From Oxalobacteraceae bacterium (GTDB taxonomy: Bacteria > Pseudomonadota > Gammaproteobacteria > Burkholderiales > Burkholderiaceae_D), in contig CANFLV010000012.1 in assembly GCA_947448025.1 (NCBI GenBank), positions 1-64,000 of the forward strand: a stretch of DNA of 64,000 nt, given 5' to 3'. Shown piece by piece: positions 56,973-64,000 of the stretch. Each line of letters opens with the position of its first letter. Position 1 is the first letter of the stretch. The notes under the pieces are model-generated. The model was given only the letters and a program-made list of their open reading frames with translations, was not told where the DNA came from and ran no database searches. Position numbers and translations under genes: made by a program.

Positions 56973-58328
56973 TCAGCCGAGCAGGTTTTCGATTTTTTTG
57001 CAGTCGGCGATAGCCCAGATGCGCGCGAACAGCGCCTGCATTTCGGCCGGCGTGGCCGCGCTGCTGAAGTCGGCCAGACGCAAGGCTTTCTGTTCGAGTT
57101 CTTCGCGCGACAGCGTATTGCCCGGGTCACCTTTCGGTTCATCGACGCGGCCCTCGAAACGGCGGCCATCGGTCGTTTCGACCGTGACCTTGCCGATCCA
57201 GCGGGCCGGATACGCACCATCGACCTCGGCATCGAGTTCCATGTGCACCTTGGCGCGGAAGGCGGCAATGCGCGGATCATTGAAACTCGTGTCGAATTCC
57301 TTCAGGCCGGCGTTATGGAATTCAGCGATCAGGCCGAGCACGGTGCCCATCGAGAATTTCGCCTGATGCACGGTGTGCGGATTGACGACCGGACCAAGCA
57401 CGTCGATGGCGCCCTGATGCACATGCGTGGTCACGCGCGCAATGTCGGCGGCCTTCAAGTCATGCTGCTGGATCACCTGCAGCAGTGCATCGGCGGCAGG
57501 ATGCGTATGGCGGCAGGATGAATGGAATTTGAAGGAGGTTTCCGCGAGCGCCCAGCGCGTGCCGAGCTGGTCGGTCAGCTTGCGCGGATCGGCGTCATTC
57601 GACATGCCGGCAGCCATGCCTTGCGCGCCTTCAAGGATGCGCTGTGCGCCCGTGAAGCCTTGCTGCGCGAGATAGGCCGCCATCAAACCATCGCCGGCCG
57701 CCTTGGCCGTATGCAGCTGCTTTGAATCGGCAGCGTCGCGCAGGAATTCCCACAGGCCTGCGGCTTGCGTGCCGGCTGAGCCGAAGGCATGCAGCATCTG
57801 TTCGGGTGAGAGATTGAGCAAACGACCAACGGCTGCCGCCGCAGCGACCGTGCCGGCCGTGCCCGTCGTATGGAAAATCCGGTAATGCGAACGACCAAGA
57901 AATTCACCGATACGGATACCGACTTCATACCCGGCGACCGTTGCACACAGCAAATCGCGCCCGCTGCTGCCGAGCGCCTGCGCCACGGCCAATACCGCCG
58001 GGAAGACGACAGCCGCTGGATGGAAGACGGAGCCGTTATGCACATCATCCTGCTCCGCGAAATGCGACGACGCCGCATTCACCATGGCGGCAAACAAAGG
58101 CGTCGTGAGGCGGCGCGAAATCAAGACTTCGGACGGGCCGGTCGCCGGTCCCATCTGCTGCGCGAACCATTCTATCGTTTGCACCGGACGGCCAGTCTTG
58201 CCGGCCAGCGCAGAGCCGCACCAGTCGAGCAGTAAATCTTCGGCGCGGCGCAAGACCGGCGCAGGGATATCGTCAAATTGCAGTTCTGCTGCGAAGCTCG
58301 CGAGGGTCTTGCTTGGATGATCGGTCAT
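56973..58328 (-). CDS. MmgE/PrpD family protein
   Basis: 451 aa of the 2-methylcitrate dehydratase/cis-aconitate decarboxylase fold. Signatures: DLLLDWCGSALAG, AAMVNAASSHFAEQDDVHNGSVFHPAAVVFPAVLAVAQ, FGSAGTQAAGLWEFL, KSLH-like KQLHTAKAAGDGLMAAYLAQQGFTG and FKFHSSCRHTHPAADAL. The family acts on tricarboxylates or methylcitrate; its role next to itaconate genes is not settled. 16 bp separate its stop from the CoA transferase start. Confidence 0.92.
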   Translation of the reverse strand: MTDHPSKTLASFAAELQFDDIPAPVLRRAEDLLLDWCGSALAGKTGRPVQTIEWFAQQMGPATGPSEVLISRRLTTPLFAAMVNAASSHFAEQDDVHNGSVFHPAAVVFPAVLAVAQALGSSGRDLLCATVAGYEVGIRIGEFLGRSHYRIFHTTGTAGTVAAAAAVGRLLNLSPEQMLHAFGSAGTQAAGLWEFLRDAADSKQLHTAKAAGDGLMAAYLAQQGFTGAQRILEGAQGMAAGMSNDADPRKLTDQLGTRWALAETSFKFHSSCRHTHPAADALLQVIQQHDLKAADIARVTTHVHQGAIDVLGPVVNPHTVHQAKFSMGTVLGLIAEFHNAGLKEFDTSFNDPRIAAFRAKVHMELDAEVDGAYPARWIGKVTVETTDGRRFEGRVDEPKGDPGNTLSREELEQKALRLADFSSAATPAEMQALFARIWAIADCKKIENLLG

Positions 58329-58344
58329 CGTAAATCCTTAAATG

Positions 58345-59523
58345 TCAGACAGCGTGCTGTGCATGCAGCGCGGCGATCGCGGTGGCGTCGTAGCCAATCT
58401 CAGCGAGGATGGCATCGGTATGCTGGCCCAGCGCGGGCACGGCATCCATACGCGGTGTATAGGTGTCCGGCACGCCCGGTGGCAGCAGTGCAGGCATCGC
58501 GCCGGCCGGTGTGTCGATGTCGACCCAGCGCTGGCGTGCGGCCAGCTGCGGATGCTCCCACAGGTCGTGCATGGTGTTCATGTGGGCATTGGCGATTTGC
58601 GCATCTTCGAGGCGGGCGATGACTTGCTCAGCGTTCAGTGCGGCAAAGACGTCGACGATGATCGCGCGCAGCTCGACGCGCGCGTTCGTGCGTGCCGAAT
58701 TCGAGGCAAAGCGCACATCGGTGGCGAGCGCCGGCTGCTGCAAGACCTTGCTGCAAAACAGCCCCCACTCACGTTCATTCTGTAAGCCCAGCATGACGAT
58801 CTTGCCGTCGCCGGCAGGGAAAGGGCCGTACGGATAAATCGTCGCATGCGCGGCACCGGCGCGTGGCGGTGGCGAGGCGCCATCGATGGCGTAGTACAGC
58901 GGATAGCTCATCCATTCGACCATGCTCTCCAACATCGAGACATCGATATTGCAGCCCTTGCCTGTCTTGCCGCGCTGGATCAGCGCGGCGAGGATGTTCG
59001 AGTAGGCATACATGCCGGCGGAGATGTCGGCGATCGAGCAGCCAGCCTTGGCCGGCTCGTCCGGTGAACCGGTGATCGACAGGAAGCCTGACTCGCTCTG
59101 GATCAGCAGGTCATAGGCTTTCTTGTCGCGGTAAGGGCCGTCGGCGCCATAGCCGGAAATATCGCAGACGATCAGGCGCGGGAATTTTTCACGCAAGGCT
59201 TCATACGACAGGCCGAGGCGGGCAGCAGCACCCGGCGCGAGATTTTGCACCAGTACGTCGGCGCTTTCGAGCAGCTTTTCGAGGATGGGATCGGCTTCGG
59301 CATGCTTGACGTCGAGCGTCAGGCTTTCCTTGGAGCGGTTCGTCCAGACGAAATGCGAGGCCAGTCCGCGTGCGCGCTCATCATAGGCGCGCGCAAAATC
59401 GCCGACGCCGGGGCGTTCGATCTTGATCACGCGCGCGCCGAGGTCCGCCAGCTGGCGCGTGCAAAAGGGCGCGGCGATCGCGTGTTCGAGCGTGACGACG
59501 GTAATGCCATCCAATGGGCGCAT
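58345..59523 (-). CDS. CaiB/BaiF family CoA transferase (probable itaconate CoA-transferase)
   Basis: 392 aa class III CoA transferase: MRPLDGITVVTLEHAIAAPFCTRQLADLGARVIKIERPGVGDFAR, NRSKESLTLDVKH, the catalytic-Asp region CDISGYGADGPYRDKKAYDLLIQSESG, and YSNILAALIQRGKTGKG. Moves CoA from succinyl-CoA or similar to a dicarboxylate. Equivalent in place to ripA/ict. The specific substrate is inferred from context only. Confidence 0.9.
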   Translation of the reverse strand: MRPLDGITVVTLEHAIAAPFCTRQLADLGARVIKIERPGVGDFARAYDERARGLASHFVWTNRSKESLTLDVKHAEADPILEKLLESADVLVQNLAPGAAARLGLSYEALREKFPRLIVCDISGYGADGPYRDKKAYDLLIQSESGFLSITGSPDEPAKAGCSIADISAGMYAYSNILAALIQRGKTGKGCNIDVSMLESMVEWMSYPLYYAIDGASPPPRAGAAHATIYPYGPFPAGDGKIVMLGLQNEREWGLFCSKVLQQPALATDVRFASNSARTNARVELRAIIVDVFAALNAEQVIARLEDAQIANAHMNTMHDLWEHPQLAARQRWVDIDTPAGAMPALLPPGVPDTYTPRMDAVPALGQHTDAILAEIGYDATAIAALHAQHAV

Positions 59524-59535
59524 GTAGTTCTCCGA

Positions 59536-60693
59536 TCAGAATGAGCGTGGCATGCCGAGCACATGCTCAGCCACGTAGGACAGGATCAGGTTCGTCGAAA
59601 TCGGCGCGACCTGATATAAACGGGTTTCACGGAACTTGCGCTCGACATCGTATTCGCAGGCGAAGCCGAAGCCGCCATGGAATTGCAGGCAGGCGTTCGC
59701 AGCTTCCCACGAGGCGTCGGCGGCCAGCATCTTGGCCATGTTGGCTTCGCTGCCGCAGGCTTGCTTCGCGTCGAACAGCGCGCAGGCTTTGTAGCGCATC
59801 AGGTCGGCGGCTTGCAGGTTCACGTAGGCTTTCGCGATCGGGAATTGCACGCCCTGGTTCTGGCCGATCGGCCGACCGAAGACAATGCGCTCATTGACGT
59901 ATTTCGTGACCTTGTCGATGAACCAGTAACCGTCGCCGATGCATTCGGCGGCGATCAGGGCGCGTTCGGCATTGAGGCCGTCGAGGATGTACTTGAAGCC
60001 TTTGCCTTCTTCGCCGATCAGGTTCTCGACCGGGACTTCGAGGTTCTCGAAGAACAACTCATTGGTTTCATGATTGACCATGTTCGGGATCGGGCGCACG
60101 GTCAGGCCATTGCCGATCGCGTCGCGCAGGTCGACCAGGAAGATCGACATGCCTTCGGATTTTTTCGTGACTTCAGCCAGCGGCGTGGTGCGCGCCAGCA
60201 CAATCATCAGGTCCGAATGCTGGACGCGCGAGATCCAGACTTTCTGGCCATTGAGGACGTAATGGTCACCTTTACGCACCGCCGTGGTTTTCAGTTTCGT
60301 TGTATCGGTGCCGGTGCTCGGCTCGGTGACGGCCATCGATTGCAGGCGCAATTCGCCGCTGGCGATTTTTGGCAGATACAGATTCTTCTGTTCGGTGGAG
60401 CCATGGCGCAGCAAGGTGCCCATGTTGTACATCTGGCCGTGGCAGGCGCCGGAATTGCCGCCATTGCGATTGATCTCTTCCATGATGACCGAGGCTTCCA
60501 TCAAGCCTAGGCCGGAGCCGCCGTATTCCTGCGGGATCAGCGCGGCGAGCCAGCCTGCCTTTGTCAGCGCATCGACGAATTGTTCAGGATAGGCGCGCGC
60601 TTCGTCGACCTTGCGGAAATATTCGGCAGGGAATTCGCTGCACAGGTCTTTAATGGCATCGCGAATATCGGTGTAAGCATCAGGAATCGACAT
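59536..60693 (-). CDS. Acyl-CoA dehydrogenase
   Basis: 385 aa from ATG 60693 (MSIPDAYTDIRDAIKDLCSE). FAD sites LQSMAVTEPSTGTDTTKLKT and KVWISRVQHSDLMIVLART; C-terminal QFHGGFGFACEYDVERKFRETRLYQVAPISTNLIL. The usual catalytic glutamate position near the C-terminus holds a different context, as in glutaryl/isobutyryl-type relatives. The matching P. aeruginosa gene (PA0879) sits in the itaconate operon with unknown substrate. Confidence 0.93.
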   Translation of the reverse strand: MSIPDAYTDIRDAIKDLCSEFPAEYFRKVDEARAYPEQFVDALTKAGWLAALIPQEYGGSGLGLMEASVIMEEINRNGGNSGACHGQMYNMGTLLRHGSTEQKNLYLPKIASGELRLQSMAVTEPSTGTDTTKLKTTAVRKGDHYVLNGQKVWISRVQHSDLMIVLARTTPLAEVTKKSEGMSIFLVDLRDAIGNGLTVRPIPNMVNHETNELFFENLEVPVENLIGEEGKGFKYILDGLNAERALIAAECIGDGYWFIDKVTKYVNERIVFGRPIGQNQGVQFPIAKAYVNLQAADLMRYKACALFDAKQACGSEANMAKMLAADASWEAANACLQFHGGFGFACEYDVERKFRETRLYQVAPISTNLILSYVAEHVLGMPRSF

Positions 60694-60733
60694 GGGGGCT
60701 TTCTTGTAATTGGGTCGGAAATGAGTCGGGGGT

Positions 60734-61594
60734 TCAGGCCAGTGTGGCTTCGGCTTGCATGGCGAGTTCGCCGCGCACGTTTTTCGCCCACAGGCGCACG
60801 GTGCGGCCATCCGCATCGGGTTCGCCGCAGACAGTGAAGTCTTCGGTATCGAACAGCGGGCCGACCGCGCGGAAATTGAATTCGGCGAGCGTCGCGCCGG
60901 GAAGATGCCGCTGCAATAAGTCCACCAGCAAGGTCGCGATCAGCGGTCCGTGCACGATCAGGCCCGGATATTGTTCGACTTCGGTGACATAGCTGCGGTC
61001 GTAATGGATGCGGTGGCCATTGAAGGTCAGCGCGGAATAGCGAAACAGCAAAACCGGGTCTGGCGTAATCGTACGCGACCATGCTGCGCTGGCTGGTGCC
61101 TGCTTGCCGGCCGGGGCGGCCGCGCCCGGCAGTGGATTGTCGCGATAGACGATGTCATGCTCTTCCGTGATCGAGACCACGCCATCGACGGCGATTTCAT
61201 GCTGGACGGTGACGAAGGCGAGGTTACCTGTGCTGCCGCTCTTGGCCTTGACGTCGAGGATGCGCGAGGTGCGGCTGGCAGTCGCGCCGATCGGCAGCGG
61301 TGCGCCAAACTTGAAGCGACCGCCGGCCCACATGCGGCGCGGCAGCGGCACCGGCGGCAAGAAGCCACCGCGCTGCGGATGGCCATCGTTGCCCAGCGCC
61401 GAATGACGCGCGACCGACCAGAAGTAAATCCAGTGCCACAGCGGCGGCAAGACCGCGCCTGCGCCAACTTCAAAGTCGCGGTCCAGCGTCGCGGCGAGCG
61501 CGGCGGCCTTGCCGGAATTGATCTGGTCGTGGAAAGTTTCGGTCTTGCCTACCCATTGCTGCAGCAGGGCGATATCAAATGCATCGGAGATCAT
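60734..61594 (-). CDS. FAS1-like/MaoC dehydratase (probable itaconyl-CoA or mesaconyl-C4-CoA hydratase)
   Basis: 286 aa from ATG 61594. Double hot-dog enzyme of the HTD2/mesaconyl-CoA hydratase branch: LPPLWHWIYFWSVARHSALGNDGHPQRGGFLPPVPLPRRMWAGG in the first half, and the hydratase motif RYSALTFNGHRIHYDRSYV ... YPGLIVHGPL in the second. First gene of the minus-strand cluster, divergent from the LysR gene; corresponds to ripB/ich. Confidence 0.9.
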   Translation of the reverse strand: MISDAFDIALLQQWVGKTETFHDQINSGKAAALAATLDRDFEVGAGAVLPPLWHWIYFWSVARHSALGNDGHPQRGGFLPPVPLPRRMWAGGRFKFGAPLPIGATASRTSRILDVKAKSGSTGNLAFVTVQHEIAVDGVVSITEEHDIVYRDNPLPGAAAPAGKQAPASAAWSRTITPDPVLLFRYSALTFNGHRIHYDRSYVTEVEQYPGLIVHGPLIATLLVDLLQRHLPGATLAEFNFRAVGPLFDTEDFTVCGEPDADGRTVRLWAKNVRGELAMQAEATLA

Positions 61595-61739
61595 GGCGGA
61601 ATCATATTGATGGTGAGGCAGCGAGTGTCTGCTTAGCACTGTTGTGCGGCAATCTACATTTTTGGAAGGGGGGCTACGATTTCGCTTGAGGCCTCGTGTT
61701 CCGGGCGTAAAATCGGCGCATCACCAGAAGGAAGTCATC
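61595..61739. promoter_or_regulatory. Divergent control region of the itaconate-type cluster
   Basis: 145 bp between the MaoC and lysR start codons. A + promoter for the regulator is likely: TTGAGG (61686-61691), 16-base spacer, TAAAAT (61708-61713). A small dyad GCAC-TGTT-GTGC (61636-61647) is a candidate LysR site. Assignment is tentative. Confidence 0.45.
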
Positions 61740-62648
61740 ATGCTCTTTGATCTCACCGACCTGCGTCTGTTCATCTACATTGCAGAACAAAAAAGCCTGA
61801 CCCGCGCCGCAGAACGCATGCATCTGTCCCTGCCCGCCGCCAGCAGCCGCATGAAGGAGCTCGAAGCGCGCTTCGGCACGCGCCTGCTGTACCGCGAGAA
61901 CAAGGGCGTGATGCTATCGCCAGCCGGCGAAACGCTGCTGGCACATGCGCAGCAATTCATGCAGCAAGTCGAGCGCCTCAAGAGCGAGATGCAGACATAT
62001 AACAATGGCATCAAGGGTCATATCCGCATCTTCGCCAATACCACGGCGGTGACGGAATTCATGCCGCAGGTACTCGGCACCTTTCTCGCCACGCATCCGC
62101 ATGTGAATGTCGCGCTCGAAGAACGACTGAACCAGGACATCATGCGCGGCGTGCAGGACGGCACGGCTGACATCGGCATCGTCGCCGGGCCCGTGCAGGG
62201 GCAGGGGCTGGAAGTGATTAATTTTTCAACCGACCGGTTGGTGCTGGCGACCGCACTTGAACATCCACTGGCGGGCGCTGGCAGTATCACTTTCGCTGAA
62301 ACGCTGGAATACGCGCATATCGGCCTGCACGAGGGCAGCACGCTGCAGCATTTCCTCAACCGTATCGTCGCCGAAAGTGGCCAGCGTTTGAACCTGCGCA
62401 TTCAAGTGCGCGGCTTTGAAGCAATGTGCCGCATGGTCGAAACGAATGTCGGCATCGGCATCCTGCCGCAGTCGGCGGCGGTGCGGCATAGCCAGACCAT
62501 GCAGTTAGCGCTGGTTGAATTGAGCGAGCCTTGGGCTGTTCGCGAGCGCAGTGTGGTCGTGCAAAAACTGGAGGGTTTGCCGCAGTATGCGCGCGAGCTG
62601 GTGGACTTTATTTGCAAGACGGCGGCGTTGAATAAGCTGGCGGAGTGA
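61740..62648 (+). CDS. LysR family transcriptional regulator
   Basis: 302 aa from ATG 61740. N-terminal winged helix LTDLRLFIYIAEQKSLTRAAERMHLSLPAASSRMKELEARFG; then a PBP2-type effector domain (GHIRIFANTTAVTEFMPQVLGTF, ADIGIVAG, GIGILPQSA). Divergent from the six-gene carboxylate cluster, so its likely regulator, in the position of RipR/ItcR in Pseudomonas. GAAGGAAGTCATC precedes the ATG. Confidence 0.95.
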   Translation: MLFDLTDLRLFIYIAEQKSLTRAAERMHLSLPAASSRMKELEARFGTRLLYRENKGVMLSPAGETLLAHAQQFMQQVERLKSEMQTYNNGIKGHIRIFANTTAVTEFMPQVLGTFLATHPHVNVALEERLNQDIMRGVQDGTADIGIVAGPVQGQGLEVINFSTDRLVLATALEHPLAGAGSITFAETLEYAHIGLHEGSTLQHFLNRIVAESGQRLNLRIQVRGFEAMCRMVETNVGIGILPQSAAVRHSQTMQLALVELSEPWAVRERSVVVQKLEGLPQYARELVDFICKTAALNKLAE

Positions 62649-62717
62649 GCTAATCCATCAGTTCACCGAAGCTGTTAGTGCACCGAGGCTGTCGGCGCCA
62701 GCGAACCGCAGACGCTA

Positions 62718-62783
62718 GCGCGCGACGCGAGAAATTCGACTTAGTTCGCATGCTTACGAGGGCGAATTTCTCGCGTCGTGTGC
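62718..62783. repeat. Inverted repeat with 16-bp perfect core
   Basis: CGACGCGAGAAATTCG at 62723-62738 is the exact reverse complement of 62763-62778; 24-base loop. G.T wobble pairs on the + strand extend it to 62718/62783. Confidence 0.85.
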
Positions 62784-62873
62784 GGGTCAAATGAAAGTCG
62801 GTCATGCCTATCGCGCAGGTGGATGCTGAAGTCCTGATTAGGTATCTCGTTCTTCTGCCAATCATGAAAAAAA

Positions 62874-62946
62874 GCGTCAGTGATGGGGGGCGTCGTCGGA
62901 AGGAGTGAACACCCCGACTGGAGGCGACGCCCCCCAGCGCTGATGC
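62874..62946 (+). repeat. Long hairpin, 22 paired positions with one mismatch
   Basis: GGGGGGCGTCG (62885-62895) pairs perfectly with CGACGCCCCCC (62925-62935). The stem continues outward to 62874/62946 with two G.T pairs and one mismatch, favouring + strand RNA. Its right end runs into the first copy of the GCTGATGCGG direct repeat. Confidence 0.8.
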
Positions 62947-63053
62947 GGATTAGCCAAAGAGCAGATTGCAAAAAAGAACAGCATGTCAACCATCGCTGAT
63001 GCGGGTTAGCGCAAGTACAGTAGGGTTAAGAGTAGCTTACCTGCCCTTAGTCC

Positions 63054-63539
63054 TCACTCCGCCAGCAATTTCTCAATATCCGCCGCAATATCCTTAGGCT
63101 CCGTCATCGACGCATAACGGTCAAACACCGTGCCATTTTTGCGAACCAGGAACTTCGTAAAATTCCACTTGATCGCTTCCGTGCCAAGCACGCCCGGCGC
63201 GGCATGTTTGAGGTACTGGAACAAGGGATGCGCCGCATCGCCATTGACGTCGACTTTCGCAAACAGCGGAAACGTCACGCCATAATTTTTCTCGCAAAAT
63301 GCGCCGATCTCTTCCGCAGCGCCGGGTTCCTGCGCGCCGAACTGATTGCAGGGAAAACCGAGTACTTCGACGCCCTTGTCCTTGAACTGCTGATACACCT
63401 GTTCGAGCCCCTTGTACTGCGGCGTGAAGCCGCATTTACTCGCCGTGTTGACGATTAATACGACCTTGCCGCGATATTGTGCGAGTTCGACGGGGGCGCC
63501 ATCAAGGGCATTGGCCTGGAAGTCATACAGTGTCGTCAT
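63054..63539 (-). CDS. Glutathione peroxidase family protein
   Basis: 161-aa thioredoxin-fold peroxidase. Peroxidatic cysteine in VNTASKCGFTPQYKGLEQ, the glutamine in GFPCNQFGAQEPG (also a candidate resolving cysteine), and the tryptophan in IKWNFTKFLV. Cysteine rather than selenocysteine type; most such bacterial enzymes use thioredoxin. Two bp upstream of its start on the minus strand is the pilU stop, so co-transcription is possible. Confidence 0.95.
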   Translation of the reverse strand: MTTLYDFQANALDGAPVELAQYRGKVVLIVNTASKCGFTPQYKGLEQVYQQFKDKGVEVLGFPCNQFGAQEPGAAEEIGAFCEKNYGVTFPLFAKVDVNGDAAHPLFQYLKHAAPGVLGTEAIKWNFTKFLVRKNGTVFDRYASMTEPKDIAADIEKLLAE

Positions 63540-63541
63540 GG

Positions 63542-64000
63542 TTACACAATTCCTAAATGGTGGGAGTCATCGCTATCGTCGCGATGTTTGGCGTCTTTGC
63601 CATAGAGCTTGATCATCAGGCGCAAATCATTGAGCGAGTCGGCATTGCGCAAGGCGTCTTCGTAACTGATTCTACCGCCTTCATACAAATCGAACAGCGC
63701 CTGGTCAAAGGTCTGCATGCCGAGCTCGCGCGATTTTTTCATGATCTCCTTGATTTCATGCACATCGCCCTTGAAGATCAAATCGGAAATACGCGGCGAA
63801 TTCAGCATGATCTCAACAGCGGCAGCGCGGCCTTTCGCATCTTTCAACGGGATTAGCCGCTGGGAAATCAGCGCCTTCAGGTTCAGTGACAAATCCATCA
63901 ACAATTGCGGCCGTCGCTCTTCCGGGAAAAAATTGATGATGCGGTCCAGCGCCTGATTCGCACTGTTCGCATGCATGGTCGCGATGCAGAGGTGGCCGGT
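63542..64000 (-). CDS. pilU: Type IV pilus twitching ATPase, PilU-like (partial, N-terminus beyond right edge)
   Basis: The C-terminal 152 residues of a PilT/PilU retraction ATPase. Visible: TGHLCIATMHANSANQALDRI (His box and following helix), INFFPEERRPQLLMDLSLNLKALISQRLIPLKDAKGR, and EIKEIMKKSRELGMQTFDQALFDLYEGGRISYEDALRNADS. The long tail after the AIRNLIR-like region and the SLNDLRLMIKL ending favour PilU over PilT. The Walker motifs lie outside the window. Confidence 0.9.
   Translation of the reverse strand, partial: TGHLCIATMHANSANQALDRIINFFPEERRPQLLMDLSLNLKALISQRLIPLKDAKGRAAAVEIMLNSPRISDLIFKGDVHEIKEIMKKSRELGMQTFDQALFDLYEGGRISYEDALRNADSLNDLRLMIKLYGKDAKHRDDSDDSHHLGIV

Larger units (their letters stand above)
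62649..63053. other. Intergenic region with hairpins and direct repeats
   Basis: 405 bp without a credible gene between lysR and gpx. It contains two long inverted repeats (62718-62783 and 62874-62946) and two copies of GCTGATGCGGRTTAGC (62939-62954 and 62996-63011, 57 bp apart). Short ORFs here cross the hairpins and resemble nothing known. Confidence 0.8.

Overview
The window looks like a chromosomal stretch from a betaproteobacterium of the Burkholderiales, most likely Oxalobacteraceae (Herminiimonas/Janthinobacterium-like). This is inferred from protein character and gene order: a Burkholderiales-type porin, a short 77-aa Fis, the argC-bactofilin-erpA-anmK-M23 peptidase-tyrS block, polA divergent from DUF2782-thrB-BPSS1780, and ruvC-ruvA-ruvB. 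Coding density is high, GC content is moderately high, and I saw no tRNA, rRNA, CRISPR array, transposase or prophage. Two genes are cut by the edges: a porin on the left and a PilU-type ATPase on the right.

Layout. 1-10 kb: porin, coq7, OsmC-like protein, rplM-rpsI, argC, a coiled-coil membrane protein, bactofilin, erpA, then anmK and an M23 peptidase on the minus strand, and tyrS. 10-18 kb: PEBP-like protein, histidine phosphatase, dusB-fis, purH, ruvC, ruvA-ruvB, and a DUF188 protein. 18-26.5 kb: a small membrane protein, DUF2147, valS, and a thiamine operon (thiC-thiS-thiG-thiD-thiE) behind a TPP riboswitch. 26.6-28.5 kb: an unrecognised pair of exported proteins, the first with a poly-proline linker and an M15-peptidase-like C-terminus. 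28.7-34.7 kb: uvrD, a brnT-brnA toxin-antitoxin pair, fdxA, and DUF2782-thrB-BPSS1780. 34.8-43.7 kb: polA, dienelactone hydrolase, a ZIP transporter, an MFS transporter, sulfurtransferase, EamA exporter and a Rieske oxygenase. 44-48.8 kb: xseB-ispA-dxs (isoprenoid precursors), stress-type small proteins and a cobalamin adenosyltransferase. 49-54 kb: glcD-glcE-glcF (glycolate oxidase) and a FabH-like condensing enzyme. 54.3-62.6 kb: a methyltransferase, then a dctP-CoA lyase-MmgE/PrpD-CoA transferase-acyl-CoA dehydrogenase-MaoC cluster with a divergent LysR gene. This matches the gene content known for itaconate degradation (rip/ict-ich-ccl). 63-64 kb: glutathione peroxidase and pilU.

The most unusual signals are not single protein families. 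(i) Two roughly 81-86-nt intergenic palindromes at 38.55 kb and 54.13 kb, in opposite orientation, share a conserved core and show compensatory arm changes, so they look like an uncatalogued structured repeat family. (ii) Two neighbouring genes (ZIP and MFS transporters) have no usable ATG/GTG/TTG before their first membrane helix and appear to start at ATT. (iii) An intergenic unit at 2.45-2.55 kb has a full promoter, a 5' hairpin, a pyrimidine-rich CTCCTCC loop and a terminator, as expected of a trans-acting small RNA. (iv) Long inverted repeats lie between fis and purH, after uvrD, and in the 62.7-63.0 kb gap. All functional calls come from reading the sequence and family knowledge; no database search was run.
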